Part shown: one piece after another, positions 1-9,055 of the stretch
Layout: each line of letters opens with the position of its first letter
Numbering within the stretch: the stretch's first letter is position 1
Assembly: GCA_009602725.1 (NCBI GenBank)
Contig: WELB01000114.1
Coordinates: forward strand, 1 to 13,921
From: Spirogloea muscicola
Taxonomy: Eukaryota; Streptophyta; Zygnematophyceae; Spirogloeales; Spirogloeaceae
Length of the DNA: 13,921 nucleotides
Direction: 5' to 3'
Position numbers and translations under genes: made by a program
Notes under the pieces: generated by a model
Databases searched by the model: none
Told to the model about the DNA's origin: nothing
The model's input: only the letters and a program-made list of their open reading frames with translations

Positions 1-158
1 TTGACTCTGCGGCGCCCGGGCTTCCGGGCGGGGCCACGCGGCGCCTCCACCGCTGCCGCGCCGCCCTCCCGGTGCCGGTCGTCCCCGGGGAGCGCACCCA
101 GAGACCCGGGCCGGACCTGGCCGCGAGCATGCCAGCAGTGAGCTCTCTTCCCCCGCAG

Positions 159-223
159 GCCCGCCCAGACAGTATCAGCACGGTCCAAAGGGGCGGGAAA
201 CGGTTGCCCCGCCAACATACTGA
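159..223 (+). CDS. possible 3'-terminal exon of a gene entering from the left edge
   Basis: A pyrimidine-rich stretch ending in cccccgcag (to 158) looks like a plus-strand 3' splice site. From 161 a frame gives the 20 residues PPRQYQHGPKGRETVAPPTY and then TGA at 221-223. The preceding 130 bases are very GC-rich, as in the GC-rich parts of genes elsewhere in the window. No family is recognised, another frame is open to 296, and no TGTAA signal follows on the plus strand until 2817. This is a weak call resting on one acceptor and a short open frame. Confidence 0.15.
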
Positions 224-632
224 GGCAGCACCCGAGGCTTGGCCAGCATGCAGATGCATGGTGAACGCCAGGAATGGCTGCAGCACATCGGCCTAGAGCC
301 TGAACCCGCAAGCCTTGGCCCGGTGAGCCATTGGGCCGACCTTGTCTCCCTCAGATGCTGAGGCAATTCAGCCCAAGCCATTATGTGCAAGCCAAGCTAA
401 GCAAGGGACTCGCTTTTGCACACGTTAGCTGTTGGATAAAATTGGTAAGTGCAACGCCAGTTGTTGAGGTGATGTCTTAAGTGGATACTGCTGATTAGCG
501 GAGAGTAAGATCACCTTGGCGTTGCAGCGGGCAACGACACAGCCAGGGCTCGGCTTATAGTACTTGCAATCACCGCCCTCAGGAGAGAGATTCAACTGCG
601 CACGCTTTGTTGTCTGGTCATGTTGCAAAGCT

Positions 633-660
633 TTGGCACTTGGCACTTGGCCCTTGGCAC
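633..660. repeat. short tandem repeat, four 7-bp units
   Basis: Four consecutive copies of TTGGCAC are seen, the third reading TTGGCCC. It is a small minisatellite in non-coding DNA with no visible function. Confidence 0.85.
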
Positions 661-1237
661 TGAACAGCGGAGTGGGAGGTTTATCGGGAGGCTTACAGGG
701 AGCCTCGCCTAGTACAGCAATGACCTCCAGGCGGAGGCTCCCACTAAGGAAAGGCTGAGCGCCTTCAGGGACAATGCTGCTGTGCGAGCTTGCTGTGTGG
801 TTAGGCCTGAGTGGCAACTCGGTAAAGAGTAGCAATCCACCACCGTCAGTAGCAGGACAGTGACAATCTAAGAGCGTCCTTGCAGTACAAGATAGACACT
901 CCGGCTGCCGATATCATCCATGGGGGCTGTGAAAGCCACCCGAGTGCACACAGAGGGAAATGTGAAATGATTTCACAGTACGCGCAGCTATCAGGCTGGG
1001 CAACAGGGCCCTCTCAGTACCCCCGTGTCAGCAACAGTAAGTCAGATGGGCTGAGGGGAGGGAGAGGAACCCCGCTGCGCAAGCCAGTGGCTGTAGCAAG
1101 GGCGCGACCGACTCAACATGCAAAGCAAGCGATGGGGACCGCTGCAGGAACATGGAGAGACGCATGCGGTGGCAGGACACAAGACCCAAAGGCACGGAGC
1201 CTCAGGAAGTGCTGCACCTATCTCACGGCGCCGCTTG

Positions 1238-1480
1238 TCAGCTTGAGAGGCCAGCAGCAAAAGTAGCGAGGACCACCAAACCCCGTAACACCCGTGAATA
1301 TTCATGGCCAGCGGGTAGAAGGGACTCCCCAGGTGGGTTGTCCCTGTATTGGATGTTCTTCTGCTCGGCCACTTTCACAGCATAGCCGGCATAGATGTGA
1401 CGGGGCCCTGCTTTTGGAAGCTCAAAATAAGGGGTGACCTCGATGTTGAGCCGCTTGCAACCTCCCAGGAGGACGCCCAC
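1238..1480 (-). CDS. unidentified reading frame just downstream of retroelement copy A
   Basis: An 80-residue minus-strand frame. Its first 50 residues (including LNIEVTPYFELPK and RHIYAGYAVKVAEQKN) read like a folded protein and use many codons ending in C or G; the end (VLRGLVVLATFAAGLSS) is hydrophobic. No family is recognised. It lies immediately 3' of the retroelement tail on the same strand, so it could be target-site sequence, part of another element, or an exon. No start context or splice sites support a full gene. Confidence 0.2.
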   Translation of the reverse strand: MGVLLGGCKRLNIEVTPYFELPKAGPRHIYAGYAVKVAEQKNIQYRDNPPGESLLPAGHEYSRVLRGLVVLATFAAGLSS

Positions 1481-1592
1481 CAGATCAGCATGACTCGTTC
1501 AAGGTGACTTGCGTGTAGTGGAAAGCGGAGGGCCAAAGTGGCTAAGTACAACGGCACGCACATCTGATGACGTACATTACCCACTGCAAGTT

Positions 1593-1615
1593 GACCCGCT
1601 CAGGAGCCACGGGTC
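1593..1615 (-). repeat. conserved element hairpin, copy A
   Basis: GACCCG (1593-1598) pairs with CGGGTC (1610-1615) around an 11-nt loop. The same stem and a very similar loop occur at 11071-11093 and 11691-11713. In this copy it spans the end of a reading frame that stops inside the loop. Confidence 0.75.
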
Positions 1616-2460
1616 AGCACATAGAGGTCGCTAATCGATGCTTGATTAAGGATGACGAATTTCTGCCACCAACTAGAGTGCGCCCAGCTTTCTGGTGTAA
1701 AGCATGAGCCTGAGCACGTTGCACACAGGCCGACACACGACTGCGCAAGAACGACAGATATGCAGCTGGCAAGCCCATCTCGACCGGAAGCACGGGAAGC
1801 ACATCCGTGAGTCGTGCATACCCTTGAATGGCAATGTCCTCGAGACGGGTGTGAAATCGAGGACCTATACAGCCAAAGACTGCAGCTGGAAGGAGCTGAT
1901 TCAATGGGGGTAGTTATGTAGTGCTGCAGCTTTCTTTGTTCTGCAATGCCCACTGCGTGGCCAGCGGTGTGGCTTGACTGGAATTTTGTATGCCTCCGAA
2001 ATCGGCGACATCGACCAAAGCCCGTGGTCCTCCGCCAGATCGCACGCCCACGGTGTTCAAGGCGCGGCGATGATGCGATCCGTGGGCATCCATGGTGATG
2101 AGCATGGTGTTCTTCACTTCCACGACCGCACAGTAACCGGCGCCACGCATCAAGCCCGCCACAGCATCACGGAGGGGGTTGTGAATGCCCACCACTTTCA
2201 GTCCAGTGGGTTTAGGGTTGCACGAAAGCCACACTCACACGGCCGCACTCAGATCAGACAGTCGGGTGGGAGGCCATGGACTCCGACCAGACGTCGGGTG
2301 GGGATGCTAAGGAAGAGTTGAAGCAGCGTCTGAAAGGCCTCGGGGCTGACGTCAGACGTGTTGTAAATGGCGTGTGACGTGACACAGTCGGTAGCACTAG
2401 GTGTGGCGAGAGATGTGCGTCTTGCCAGGCTCCTTGGATCCTTTCAAATCTTGGCAGCCT
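1614..2460 (-). pseudogene. broken C-terminal tail module of a LINE-type reverse-transcriptase protein
   Basis: The order of motifs fits the region after the RT domain in many plant and algal non-LTR elements. There is an F-x2-LL-x2-FL-x-IPTRRLVGVHGLP segment (about 2340-2260), a CECGF knuckle-like motif (about 2235), an H-x-PLRDA motif in GIHNPLRDAVAGLMRGAGY (about 2180-2120), an ALVDVADF segment (about 2020), AEQRKLQHY (about 1940), then FGCIGPRF and AAYLSFLRSRVSACVQRAQA (about 1860-1710). These pieces lie in different frames with at least one in-frame stop near 2250, so the gene is dead. The family assignment comes from motif order recalled from such elements, not from a database search. 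Confidence 0.6.
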
Positions 2461-2667
2461 CCTCAACCTCCTGCGACGCTCATCTTCCAACTGCGCCCAC
2501 AAGTCTGGCTTGTGCCTCTTCATCGGAAGCTTGGGCAAGGGAGGAGAACCCGTTGCACAAACAGCTGCAGTCATTGCAGCAATTTCATGGCTGCTCAAAT
2601 GCGCTAAAGACTTCGGCCGATTGCCAGGACTGCAACAGACTTCGAAGAGTTTCAACAAAAGGCACAC

Positions 2668-3008
2668 AAGCTTCTCGGCTTGGTCATTATGAGACTCATA
2701 TTTGGATCTGTCCCCTTCATGAAAACAGTTTGTGATTTCCAGACTTGCACGCCACCAATCTTGGCGCCCCTAGCGAAGTTGCCCATCCTTGCGACGTGTG
2801 CACATAGCATTGCCAATGTAAACAGGTCGCATGAAGTCATTAGCTGCTCTTGTCAAAGCATAGGCTCAACAGTGCCCGGATACCAGATCACAGTGCCTGT
2901 ATGTGGTAGAGATTTGCAAGAATACACATAGTCTTTTTCTTTGTGGCAGGACATCAAGATTGAAACAGGTTCATTCGTGAAGTGTCATCGGTTGTTTCAA
3001 TTGACACT
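2668..3008. other. gap between retroelement relic and SPF30 3' end
   Basis: No gene is recognised. It may include the eroded 5' part of copy A. A TGTAA at 2817-2821 on the plus strand has no identified gene before it. Short open frames on both strands carry no recognisable motif. Confidence 0.4.
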
Positions 3009-3013
3009 TTACA
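3009..3013 (-). terminator. probable polyadenylation signal of the SPF30 gene (TGTAA)
   Basis: TTACA on the plus strand is TGTAA on the minus strand. It is the first such signal downstream of the SPF30 stop and implies a 3' UTR of roughly 450 nt, with cleavage expected 10-20 nt beyond. TGTAA is the common chlorophyte polyadenylation signal. Confidence 0.6.
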
Positions 3014-3454
3014 GGCTACAGACTGATTTTGTAGGAGTTCTTCTCGAAACTGCATGATTCTGGTGTAGGCCTGGTGGTTGAGCCTTGTGCATGACGAGAT
3101 GCGCTTAGAGGAGCTGCAACAGCTGAGATTTACTAGCATACAAGTCAAGGACATCTAAATGGCAGACCTGTCGAGGAATCGCACATTCTTTCTCTGATGT
3201 GCGCATACAACAGCAGACTGCAGTACGAGGAGGGGCTGCAAGTATCTGTGGTACCTAAGTGCATGTGAGGATTGCACTTGGGAATAGACAGCGGCATTGC
3301 ATAAGGAAGCTGTTAGCATTGTGGGAAGCAGACAGCAGACTACAGCAGCAATGATTCGAGGAACCTGATCTCTACAGGCAGGTTGCTGTGTGCTTGAAAT
3401 CTGCAACTCAAAAGAACGAGCAAAATGAATCTAAGTTTGGCTAAGATTCATTGA

Positions 3455-5885
3455 CTAAGTGTCACCTTCTACACGTACTGGTACATGCTTTTCTCGCTTT
3501 TGGAAGTCGGTCATGCCATGGCCACTCCCAGTGACACCAACCTTTCCTTTGGGGTCCTCAGGAGATTTGAAAATACTCTCCTTTTTGCGGCCTGTGAAGA
3601 AGCCCACCTGCTCAGTGTGCGTGATGGGGTCAGCGTTGGTTAAGCATCAGGTCCACGTGCAATACAAGGCAGAAAAGTACTTTGAGCTATCTGCAGATTG
3701 CCTTGGTTGAGCAGCAGGAACACATGCAACAAAGGCAGAAACTCATTCTGAGCACCGTGCGCGCACATCAGTGCACTTCGTGTGCAGGGCTGACCGCAAG
3801 AGGAATCTGGCCCTGGACCCTGCTCCCAAGAGCGTAGATAGCAGCACCCAAGCAAGCGCAAGAGTGATGCCTGATGCCGCACCTTCTTGGACTTGCCCTT
3901 GCCGTCGTTGAATTGCTGCCATGCATTCTGACGCTTGTTTTGATTGAGCTCCAGCACCTCTAGCCTCTGCTTGGACTTGAAAGCATGTGCCTTCTTCCTC
4001 TTTGCTGCTTTCTGCATGGAGGCTCCAAACTGCGAGTCAACGGCATAGCCCACAAGCATCACAGAAGACAAGACGTGAACAGCTCTACTGAAAAAGCCAG
4101 GCATGCAGGACAAGGTGCTTGAGGCCAAAGCTGATAGTGTGAATGGGGATAATGCTCGCGGTACCAACCACTTCCTCCGAGTCATCTGGATTGATCCTGA
4201 GCTTGGGGGGTAAGTCTTTGGGCACCGCCTCTCGCTCGGCCGCCTGCGCCACTTTACGCTTGAGTGCTTGTTTCGTTGCCTCAGCTTCTCGCTCGGCAGC
4301 AGCCACTGCGTCGGCCTCTGCCTCAGTCGCTGCTTCTGCATCTGCCCTCCGTCGCACATTGCCCTCGTCAACCTGCACGTGATGGCTGCCTAGTCCATCA
4401 GCAAAAGTTGACCTTACATCCAAATGACTGGTGTGATCGTCACGCTCGTTTCCAGAAGCTGTGAGAAAGACCATTACCAGATTCCCTCCTGTCCGCTGGT
4501 GTGTCTAGACCCACTCACAGGGCCTGGATGTTCAGCAGCCGGAAGGTTCACTGGTGCAGATGGTGTATGTGCAATCAGTCTTGTTTTTGGTCGTATATCA
4601 AGTCTACTGAGGGGCTGCCCTATGCAGACAGTCAACTCATGGGGGCCTGTACAGCAGACCTCCTCCTGGTTGCCAAACTCGTCGTATGTGACCACGTACC
4701 CCAGGGCAGTGTGGTCTTCAACAGTGGCAGTGTACCTGTGCAGGCAGAACGGCAGCACGGCGACGATACATGAGCAACTTCTCCAAGGGATGGACACCAA
4801 TTGCAATGCAAACAAGCAGTCAATTTGCTTCGACTGCAGCAGGCGGCCAGCAAGGCCTGACAAAAGCAGGGAGCGTGCAGGTCCCCGACTGCTACTTCTC
4901 CAAGCAAGGCCCGTTGCCGCACGCTTACTCGTACCAGGGCAGCCCTGAGCTTTCGGGGACTCCTATTGGAAGGCACTAGTTCCTAGTCCTGGGAGCTTGG
5001 GTGGACTGGACGTGCTCACCATTCACCATCCTCACTGTACACAGCTTCTACCGCTGTCCCGACAGGGATCCTGTCAGGCTGAGCTTCTTCCAATGCCGAG
5101 CTGGCCTCCCACCTCTGCCCGAGGAGCCATGACGTCAGAGTAAACAGCAGGTCAGCAACACCTTCCAGGCCGTTGCAGAGTGTGGCTACCAGCGCAGCTG
5201 GCGGCCAGCGAGGAGACTTGTCTGCCGCTCACTGACTGCGACTCTGGCAGCACCCCGGGAGGCAGCCAGGTGAGTGCGCGTCAATGCTGAGCTGCATACC
5301 GGCTTGCGGGCAGCTGGTGTGGCGGCTGGGGAGCGCAGGGCCTGGTCGGCTGAAGCATCTGGGTCACTGCCTCCTCCTTGCAAGGCGGACAAGGGGTGCT
5401 GGAAGACGGGCTGCCCTGCTGCCGCCTCCGACAGGCGCGCGCTGACCAGCAGCTCCTCCGTCAGCTGGATCACCTGCGCCGGCCGTGCGTGCCATCCAAG
5501 GCTGCTCCGTCAACGGGCTTGGCACGAGCGCAGTGCACGGATACACCGCGCCACCGCCAGGCGGGCTGCCGCAGAGGCCCAAGCGGCCAGGCCTGGCGCT
5601 CGCGGAAGCGGTGGCGCAGGCCTGGCGGAGCATGCGAGGCGAGGCGGTGAGTGGGAGGCGGGGCGTGGGGGCTCGCCTCCTTGAGGCCGCCGAGCGTCTC
5701 CGCGTAGTCCTGGTTGGCGGGGTCGTCCTTGAGCAGCTGCGCGACCTGTGGAGAGGGGCGGGGACAGGAGGGTGAGGAGGGGGGCCGGGGGTGGAGCGGG
5801 CAGCGGGCGAGGGACAGAAGAGTGCCTGGTGGAGCTGGGTGCGGTAGGTGCGGAGGTTGGCCTCCAGCTCCGGCACGGACTGCAT
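3455..5885 (-). CDS. SPF30: splicing factor SPF30/SMNDC1 homologue (Tudor-domain protein)
   Basis: SPF30 joins U2 snRNP and is needed for tri-snRNP entry during spliceosome assembly; its Tudor domain binds methylated arginines of Sm proteins. Eight minus-strand coding exons join in frame: 5885-5826, 5745-5677, 5473-5300, 5114-5020, 4735-4660, 4372-4169, 4011-3883, 3607-3455 (960 nt, 319 residues, close to plant SPF30). Residues 1-62 are the conserved N-terminal helices (ELEANLRTYRTQLHQ, then VIQLTEELL). About 117-164 is the Tudor domain; likely cage residues are Y127, Y134, Y150, F153 and N155. Residues 167-207 are an Ala/Glu-rich coiled coil ending in the plant-like EREAEATKQALKRK. Next come LPPKLRINPDDSEEV, AKRKKAHAFKSKQR, KRQNAWQQF and the C-terminal GRKKESIFKSPEDP-KGKVGVTGSG stretch. 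The first two introns start with GC; all others are GT-AG. The start is the only in-frame Met before the conserved region; a strong acceptor just 5' of it (cgcgcag) suggests a 5' UTR intron. The match is by recalled homology. Confidence 0.93.
5474..5676 (-). other. SPF30 intron 2, GC-AG type
   Basis: The exon ends AAGGAG, the intron begins GCGAGC and ends gcgcag. There is no GT anywhere between the conserved LKE codons and well inside the intron. The junction LKE-VIQLTEELL matches the family. Confidence 0.8.
5746..5825 (-). other. SPF30 intron 1, GC-AG type
   Basis: The exon ends CAG and the intron begins GCACTC and ends ccacag, 80 nt. No GT donor restores both frame and homology; this GC donor gives the continuous QLHQ-VAQLL junction expected of the family. 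Confidence 0.8.
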
Positions 5886-6842
5886 GCTGCGCGGGGGGGC
5901 CGAGGCGCGGTGGGCGGGCTGGGGGGCCGGGAGCTCGGGGCACAGCGACAGCGAGAGCCCTGAACCTCTCACCTGCCCCTCCTGCACCCTGAGCCCTCAC
6001 CTCCACCGCGCCCCCGACCTCTGCCGCTCTCGCATGCCCACCGCGACGGCTCATGCCCCGCGTCCCCGGGGCTCTCTGGCAGCCCCGCTGCAGCAACGGG
6101 CGCCAGAGGGCCTCCACGGCTCAGCAGCTGGCGCTCCCAAGAGACGGGTCTGCCGCCGATGGTTGCTGGCGAGGACGGAGAGGACCGTGCAGGCCGCCCT
6201 CAGACTGGCCACGTTCACGCGATCCAGGGCCCAGTGGTGCCGTGACACACGACACAGTAAAGCGGCGCTGCGGCGGCGACAGTGGGTGCTCGTCCGAGGT
6301 GAGCGACGTCCGGCAAGTCGGCACCACAATTATCCTTCTGGCGCCGGTGGCCAGGCCCGGGTTATCCGGCCGCGTGCAGGAGACCGGCAAAGGAGCAGCA
6401 CTGCCACTGGTGCAGCGCAGCAGGAGACAGCGGCCACGCGGTGAGTGTCACTAGGGGCGTAGGGTGGGCTGGTGTGACCACCCGTATCTGCCGCCAGCGC
6501 AGAAAGGCACGGAGGATGGGAACCACGACACTTTTACCATGTGAACCGAGAGGCTGGATTGCAGCTGTGGCTGCAGATTTTCATGTGTACTGTGGCGTCG
6601 ATGTCCGATTGCGTGCTTGATGACGATTTACTCGACATACCAGAGCATCGGAATGCACCCCCACACTTTCAGTGCAAAGATGTCATCGGCTCGACACAGC
6701 TTACTCTCTTTACGAGTGCCAAGAGGAGGACCTGGTGCTACAAGTAAAGCAACGGGCTGGACCCGATGTCACGAAGCCAAGCAAGGGCCGGGTACTACAC
6801 CTTGCATCAGCTCGTCCAGGGCCCCTAGCAAGCTATCTACAG
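5886..6842. other. GC-rich region upstream of SPF30; possible divergent promoter
   Basis: About 5400-6440 is strongly GC-rich and holds the SPF30 5' end on the minus strand. On the plus strand there are good-looking donors at 6299 (GAG/GTGAGC) and 6441 (GCG/GTGAGT) and acceptors at 6379 and 6501. The frames they join are Arg-rich and match nothing I know. If a plus-strand gene ends near 8190, its promoter and first exons should lie here, back to back with SPF30. Confidence 0.3.
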
Positions 6843-6963
6843 AAGATCTTGAGCAAACGTGGCAGGCCAGCCCTGCTTTGCGGAGTTACGGCATGCAGGA
6901 GCCACTAGTTGCTGCTACGGACTTGGTTGAGCACCCTGTTGCACTTAAGGACCTCCAAAGCAG
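6843..6963 (+). CDS. candidate exon of an unidentified plus-strand gene
   Basis: It is bounded by ctatctacag (acceptor) and AGCAG/GTTCTT (donor). One frame is open through all 121 nt, encoding 39 whole codons that include DLEQTWQASPALRSYGMQEP and LVEHPVALKDLQS. This reads like helical protein and vaguely like STI1-type repeats, but the likeness is too weak to name. I could not join it in frame to the candidate exon at 7245. Confidence 0.22.
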
Positions 6964-7244
6964 GTTCTTGCCCAGGCGCTGCACCCCGTCGCATGCAGAG
7001 CAAGTCAGCATCACCGGGCCCCTGTGAGCATCCTAGACAAGCTAGCTCTTGTCACTTATGATTAAGAGTGTATAAGAAGAGGACGCAGGAGGTGGAGCAC
7101 AGAGATGTGATGGGTAACTTCAGGCCTGTGCATGGACCATGGAGCCGAAGACCGTGTGGTGGAGCTCGCTACACATCTTCGGGATGCAATGGCTTGCAGT
7201 GTGAACAAGCCAATCAGCTCGTGCTCAAGATTCTGGACCTGTAG

Positions 7245-7420
7245 CTGAGCACTATTGGGCCGACATGCTGAGATGCGCCTGTGAGGTACGACTGAGTTTC
7301 CAGGCACTCTGTGATGTACTTGGTGGCCGCCAGTTCTCTGTAGCTGGTTCACACACATACTATCACGCCGACAGCCGGGCATGTCAGGATGAGGTCAAGC
7401 AAGAGCTTGATATTTTAGAG
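7245..7420 (+). CDS. candidate exon of an unidentified plus-strand gene
   Basis: It begins after a pyrimidine-containing acceptor ending ctgtag and stops at a consensus donor (TTAGAG/GTAAGT). The frame is open for 58 codons, running EHYWADMLRCACEVRLSFQ, then DVLGGRQFSVAGSHTYYH, and ending DEVKQELDILE, which is coiled-coil-like. A 3' splice site at 7303 (tttccag) could start a shorter version in the same frame. A following exon from 7486 would continue in frame as RKLAEF. No family is recognised. The strand is supported by the TGTAA signal at 8173. Confidence 0.3.
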
Positions 7421-8172
7421 GTAAGTAGGACTCTGGAGGTCTACGGTTGAGAAGGTTGTCACGAGTTTGTCTGGCCATGAACAGAGGAAGTTGGCAGAAT
7501 TTCCAACTGCTTCCTTGCCCTTGCCACCAGCCACCTTCTCAAATCGAGCTGGATTCCACTGGCTGATCCAGCCACGCAAGCTCCCAAGGGTCAGAATGAG
7601 GGGGATCTCTAAAGGCCCAATGCACTTCAGCATCTGAGTTTACCTGCTCTCAAGAAGATGTTCTAGAGTGTGAACGTGTTTCTACTCATTCTCCACGTAG
7701 TTGTCATCAAGCCTTTCCAAAGTGGGGCTACTGCCCTGCGCCTGTTGTGGCACTCCCTAGCCTCGTCTGTCGTCATTCATTCAAATACCATCGAAGTAAC
7801 TCTCATACAACCGTGGAATTGCAGCCTGCATTTCGGAAGTTGCACTCTATGTCAGCAAGTAGCGGCTGATACACAGTGACGCCCACCAGTAGCCAGCAGG
7901 GCTGTATCCATGCAGCCAAGGCATTCTCTCTTCCAGTGACCATGGATTCTGAAGGTCTGTGCCTTCAAGCACCTCTTCGTTTCAGCGTCCAGCTTAGATC
8001 TCGTGCAAGACCTGAGCGCTGGGCCTGTTAACCGTCGCCATCCTCACCACTGCAGCGCCTACCACCGTTCAGTGGGGCTTCGATTTCAAGCTTATCGCAC
8101 TTGACCTTTCACCTTCCAGCATCGGGCAGGTGTCAGACTTTATACATCATGTACGCAAAAAGTTCAATAAAG
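7421..8172 (+). other. probable 3' part of the unidentified plus-strand gene
   Basis: Two plus-strand frames are open here: 7486-7636 (continuing the candidate exon to a stop) and about 7600-7870. Neither carries a known motif. From 7870 to 8172 all frames are short, consistent with a 3' UTR ending at the TGTAA signal. A minus-strand frame at 7415-7633 is of similar quality, so the reading is uncertain. Confidence 0.25.
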
Positions 8173-8204
8173 TGTAAATCAAAACTAACTAATTTTGGTT
8201 TACA
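8173..8204. terminator. palindromic bidirectional polyadenylation element
   Basis: The left arm TGTAAATCAAAAC (8173-8185) and right arm ATTTTGGTTTACA (8192-8204) are inverted repeats around a 6-nt spacer, with 11 of 13 positions complementary (12 allowing G-U pairing). Each strand therefore carries TGTAA, and the two predicted cleavage points fall within the palindrome. An AATAAA at 8166-8171 directly precedes the plus-strand signal. It fits the meeting point of a plus-strand gene and the minus-strand GLB1 gene. Confidence 0.55.
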
Positions 8205-9055
8205 GAAGCACATAGGGGTAAGATAATTCCAATGTATGGAGGAGCTCCAAAGTCTCTAGCGAAAGCCAATGAGGATCTACAGTACCTCACAGAACGAGTA
8301 GGCTGACTCTGCTGCTGAAGGCTGGGCAAGTATAGGCAATTGCAAGGTAAATTCGCACAAGATATGAGAGCCACACAATCGGACTCTACTTGCCAAGCTC
8401 AGCTGAAGCACTAGCGGGTTGTATCGAGCGAATGGGCTCAGCTGCAATTATCCCTGCAAGCTTGTGCTTGACCCTGTGCTTTTGACAGCTACGACCCTCG
8501 TTTGCACTGAATGCGTCATTGCACCCTTCTCTCCAATGCAGATACCTGGGTATGCCTCGCACATCCACCTTACCTTTGCCGAGGCCGCACCTTGGTAAGC
8601 TTGCCAGACTCATCTGTGTGCAAGAGTTGGCTTTAGTCCCCACACCACTGCCTGTAGCTGCACCCGTAAACACCAACCCACCGATAAAAAAACACCCCCC
8701 CCCCCTCCCTCTCTCCCCTCCCACTCGCCCATCGTAACTTGGTGATGTGGGGGCTGGGCGGGGTGCTGTGGCTGAAGCAGCCAAGGCAGGATGTCTTCAA
8801 CACCCATCTACTTCCTGATCGTCACAAGGTTTCAACTGTTGCCGCAATTCGGGACGTGGCCTCTCTCTTGTGCGGGAAGGTCTGCTGATGTCAAATTCAC
8901 GCTTTTCAGGCTGCCCACCCAGGACGCTCAGCCCCCACCTCTGTGGTTCCAGACTTGTCCAGCACTTGCTTGCATGCTTACTTTCTGACTTGCTGACTTA
9001 GGCACGCGCACGAGCCTTGTCAGACACTGGGCGGCAAGCAGCTTGCCACCCGCAG
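8205..9055 (-). other. probable long 3' UTR of GLB1
   Basis: Between the GLB1 stop and the minus-strand TGTAA at 8204-8200 no other TGTAA occurs on that strand, which would give a 3' UTR of about 850 nt. It includes an A7 run next to an 11-base C run (8695-8705) followed by a C/T-rich stretch. A 132-residue minus frame at 8386-8784 has no recognised motif and is not called a gene, though a small separate gene cannot be excluded. Confidence 0.4.

Larger units (their letters stand above)
224..1504. other. intergenic stretch, no gene recognised
   Basis: No frame here matches a family I recognise and no chain of exons with matching phases could be built. The longest open frames (minus 425-835, plus 880-1266) have no recognisable motif and no coherent coding composition. 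A TGTAA on the minus strand (complement of 693-697) could end a minus-strand transcript from about 1480 downward. The only distinct items are the 7-bp tandem repeat and the 1238-1480 frame, listed separately. Confidence 0.4.
1505..2667 (-). mobile_element. decayed LINE-like (non-LTR) retroelement, copy A
   Basis: Read on the minus strand, this holds, in order: a degraded reverse-transcriptase C-terminal tail (about 2667 to 1620), a GACCCG/CGGGTC hairpin (1593-1615), and a 3' block resembling TGCTTGCCTTTGTACTTGGC (about 1580-1531) that ends near an ACTACAC stretch at 1512-1518. The same order recurs at 10706-11154 on the plus strand, with an exact shared 30-nt run (1752-1781 against 10896-10925). 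The catalytic RT domain was not found, so this is a 5'-truncated or eroded copy. The left (3') limit rests on comparison with other copies; the 5' limit is uncertain and could reach about 2840. Confidence 0.7.

Noticed and set aside
425-835. 136-codon minus-strand open frame
   Set aside because: No recognisable motif, it crosses the 7-bp tandem repeat, and no splice or poly(A) context supports it.
3640-4371. 243-codon minus-strand open frame taken as one gene
   Set aside because: Only its middle part is coding, as exon 3883-4011 of SPF30; the rest reads through introns and through the neighbouring exon in the wrong frame.
5364-6117. Long overlapping open frames of 200+ codons in the GC-rich SPF30 5' region
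   Set aside because: Stops are rare in GC-rich DNA. The real exons there are short (60, 69 and 174 nt) and fixed by homology.
8386-8784. 132-codon minus-strand frame between the GLB1 stop and its likely poly(A) site
   Set aside because: It runs through the poly-C/poly-G tract, giving low-complexity GGERGRGGG residues, and shows no motif. More likely 3' UTR.
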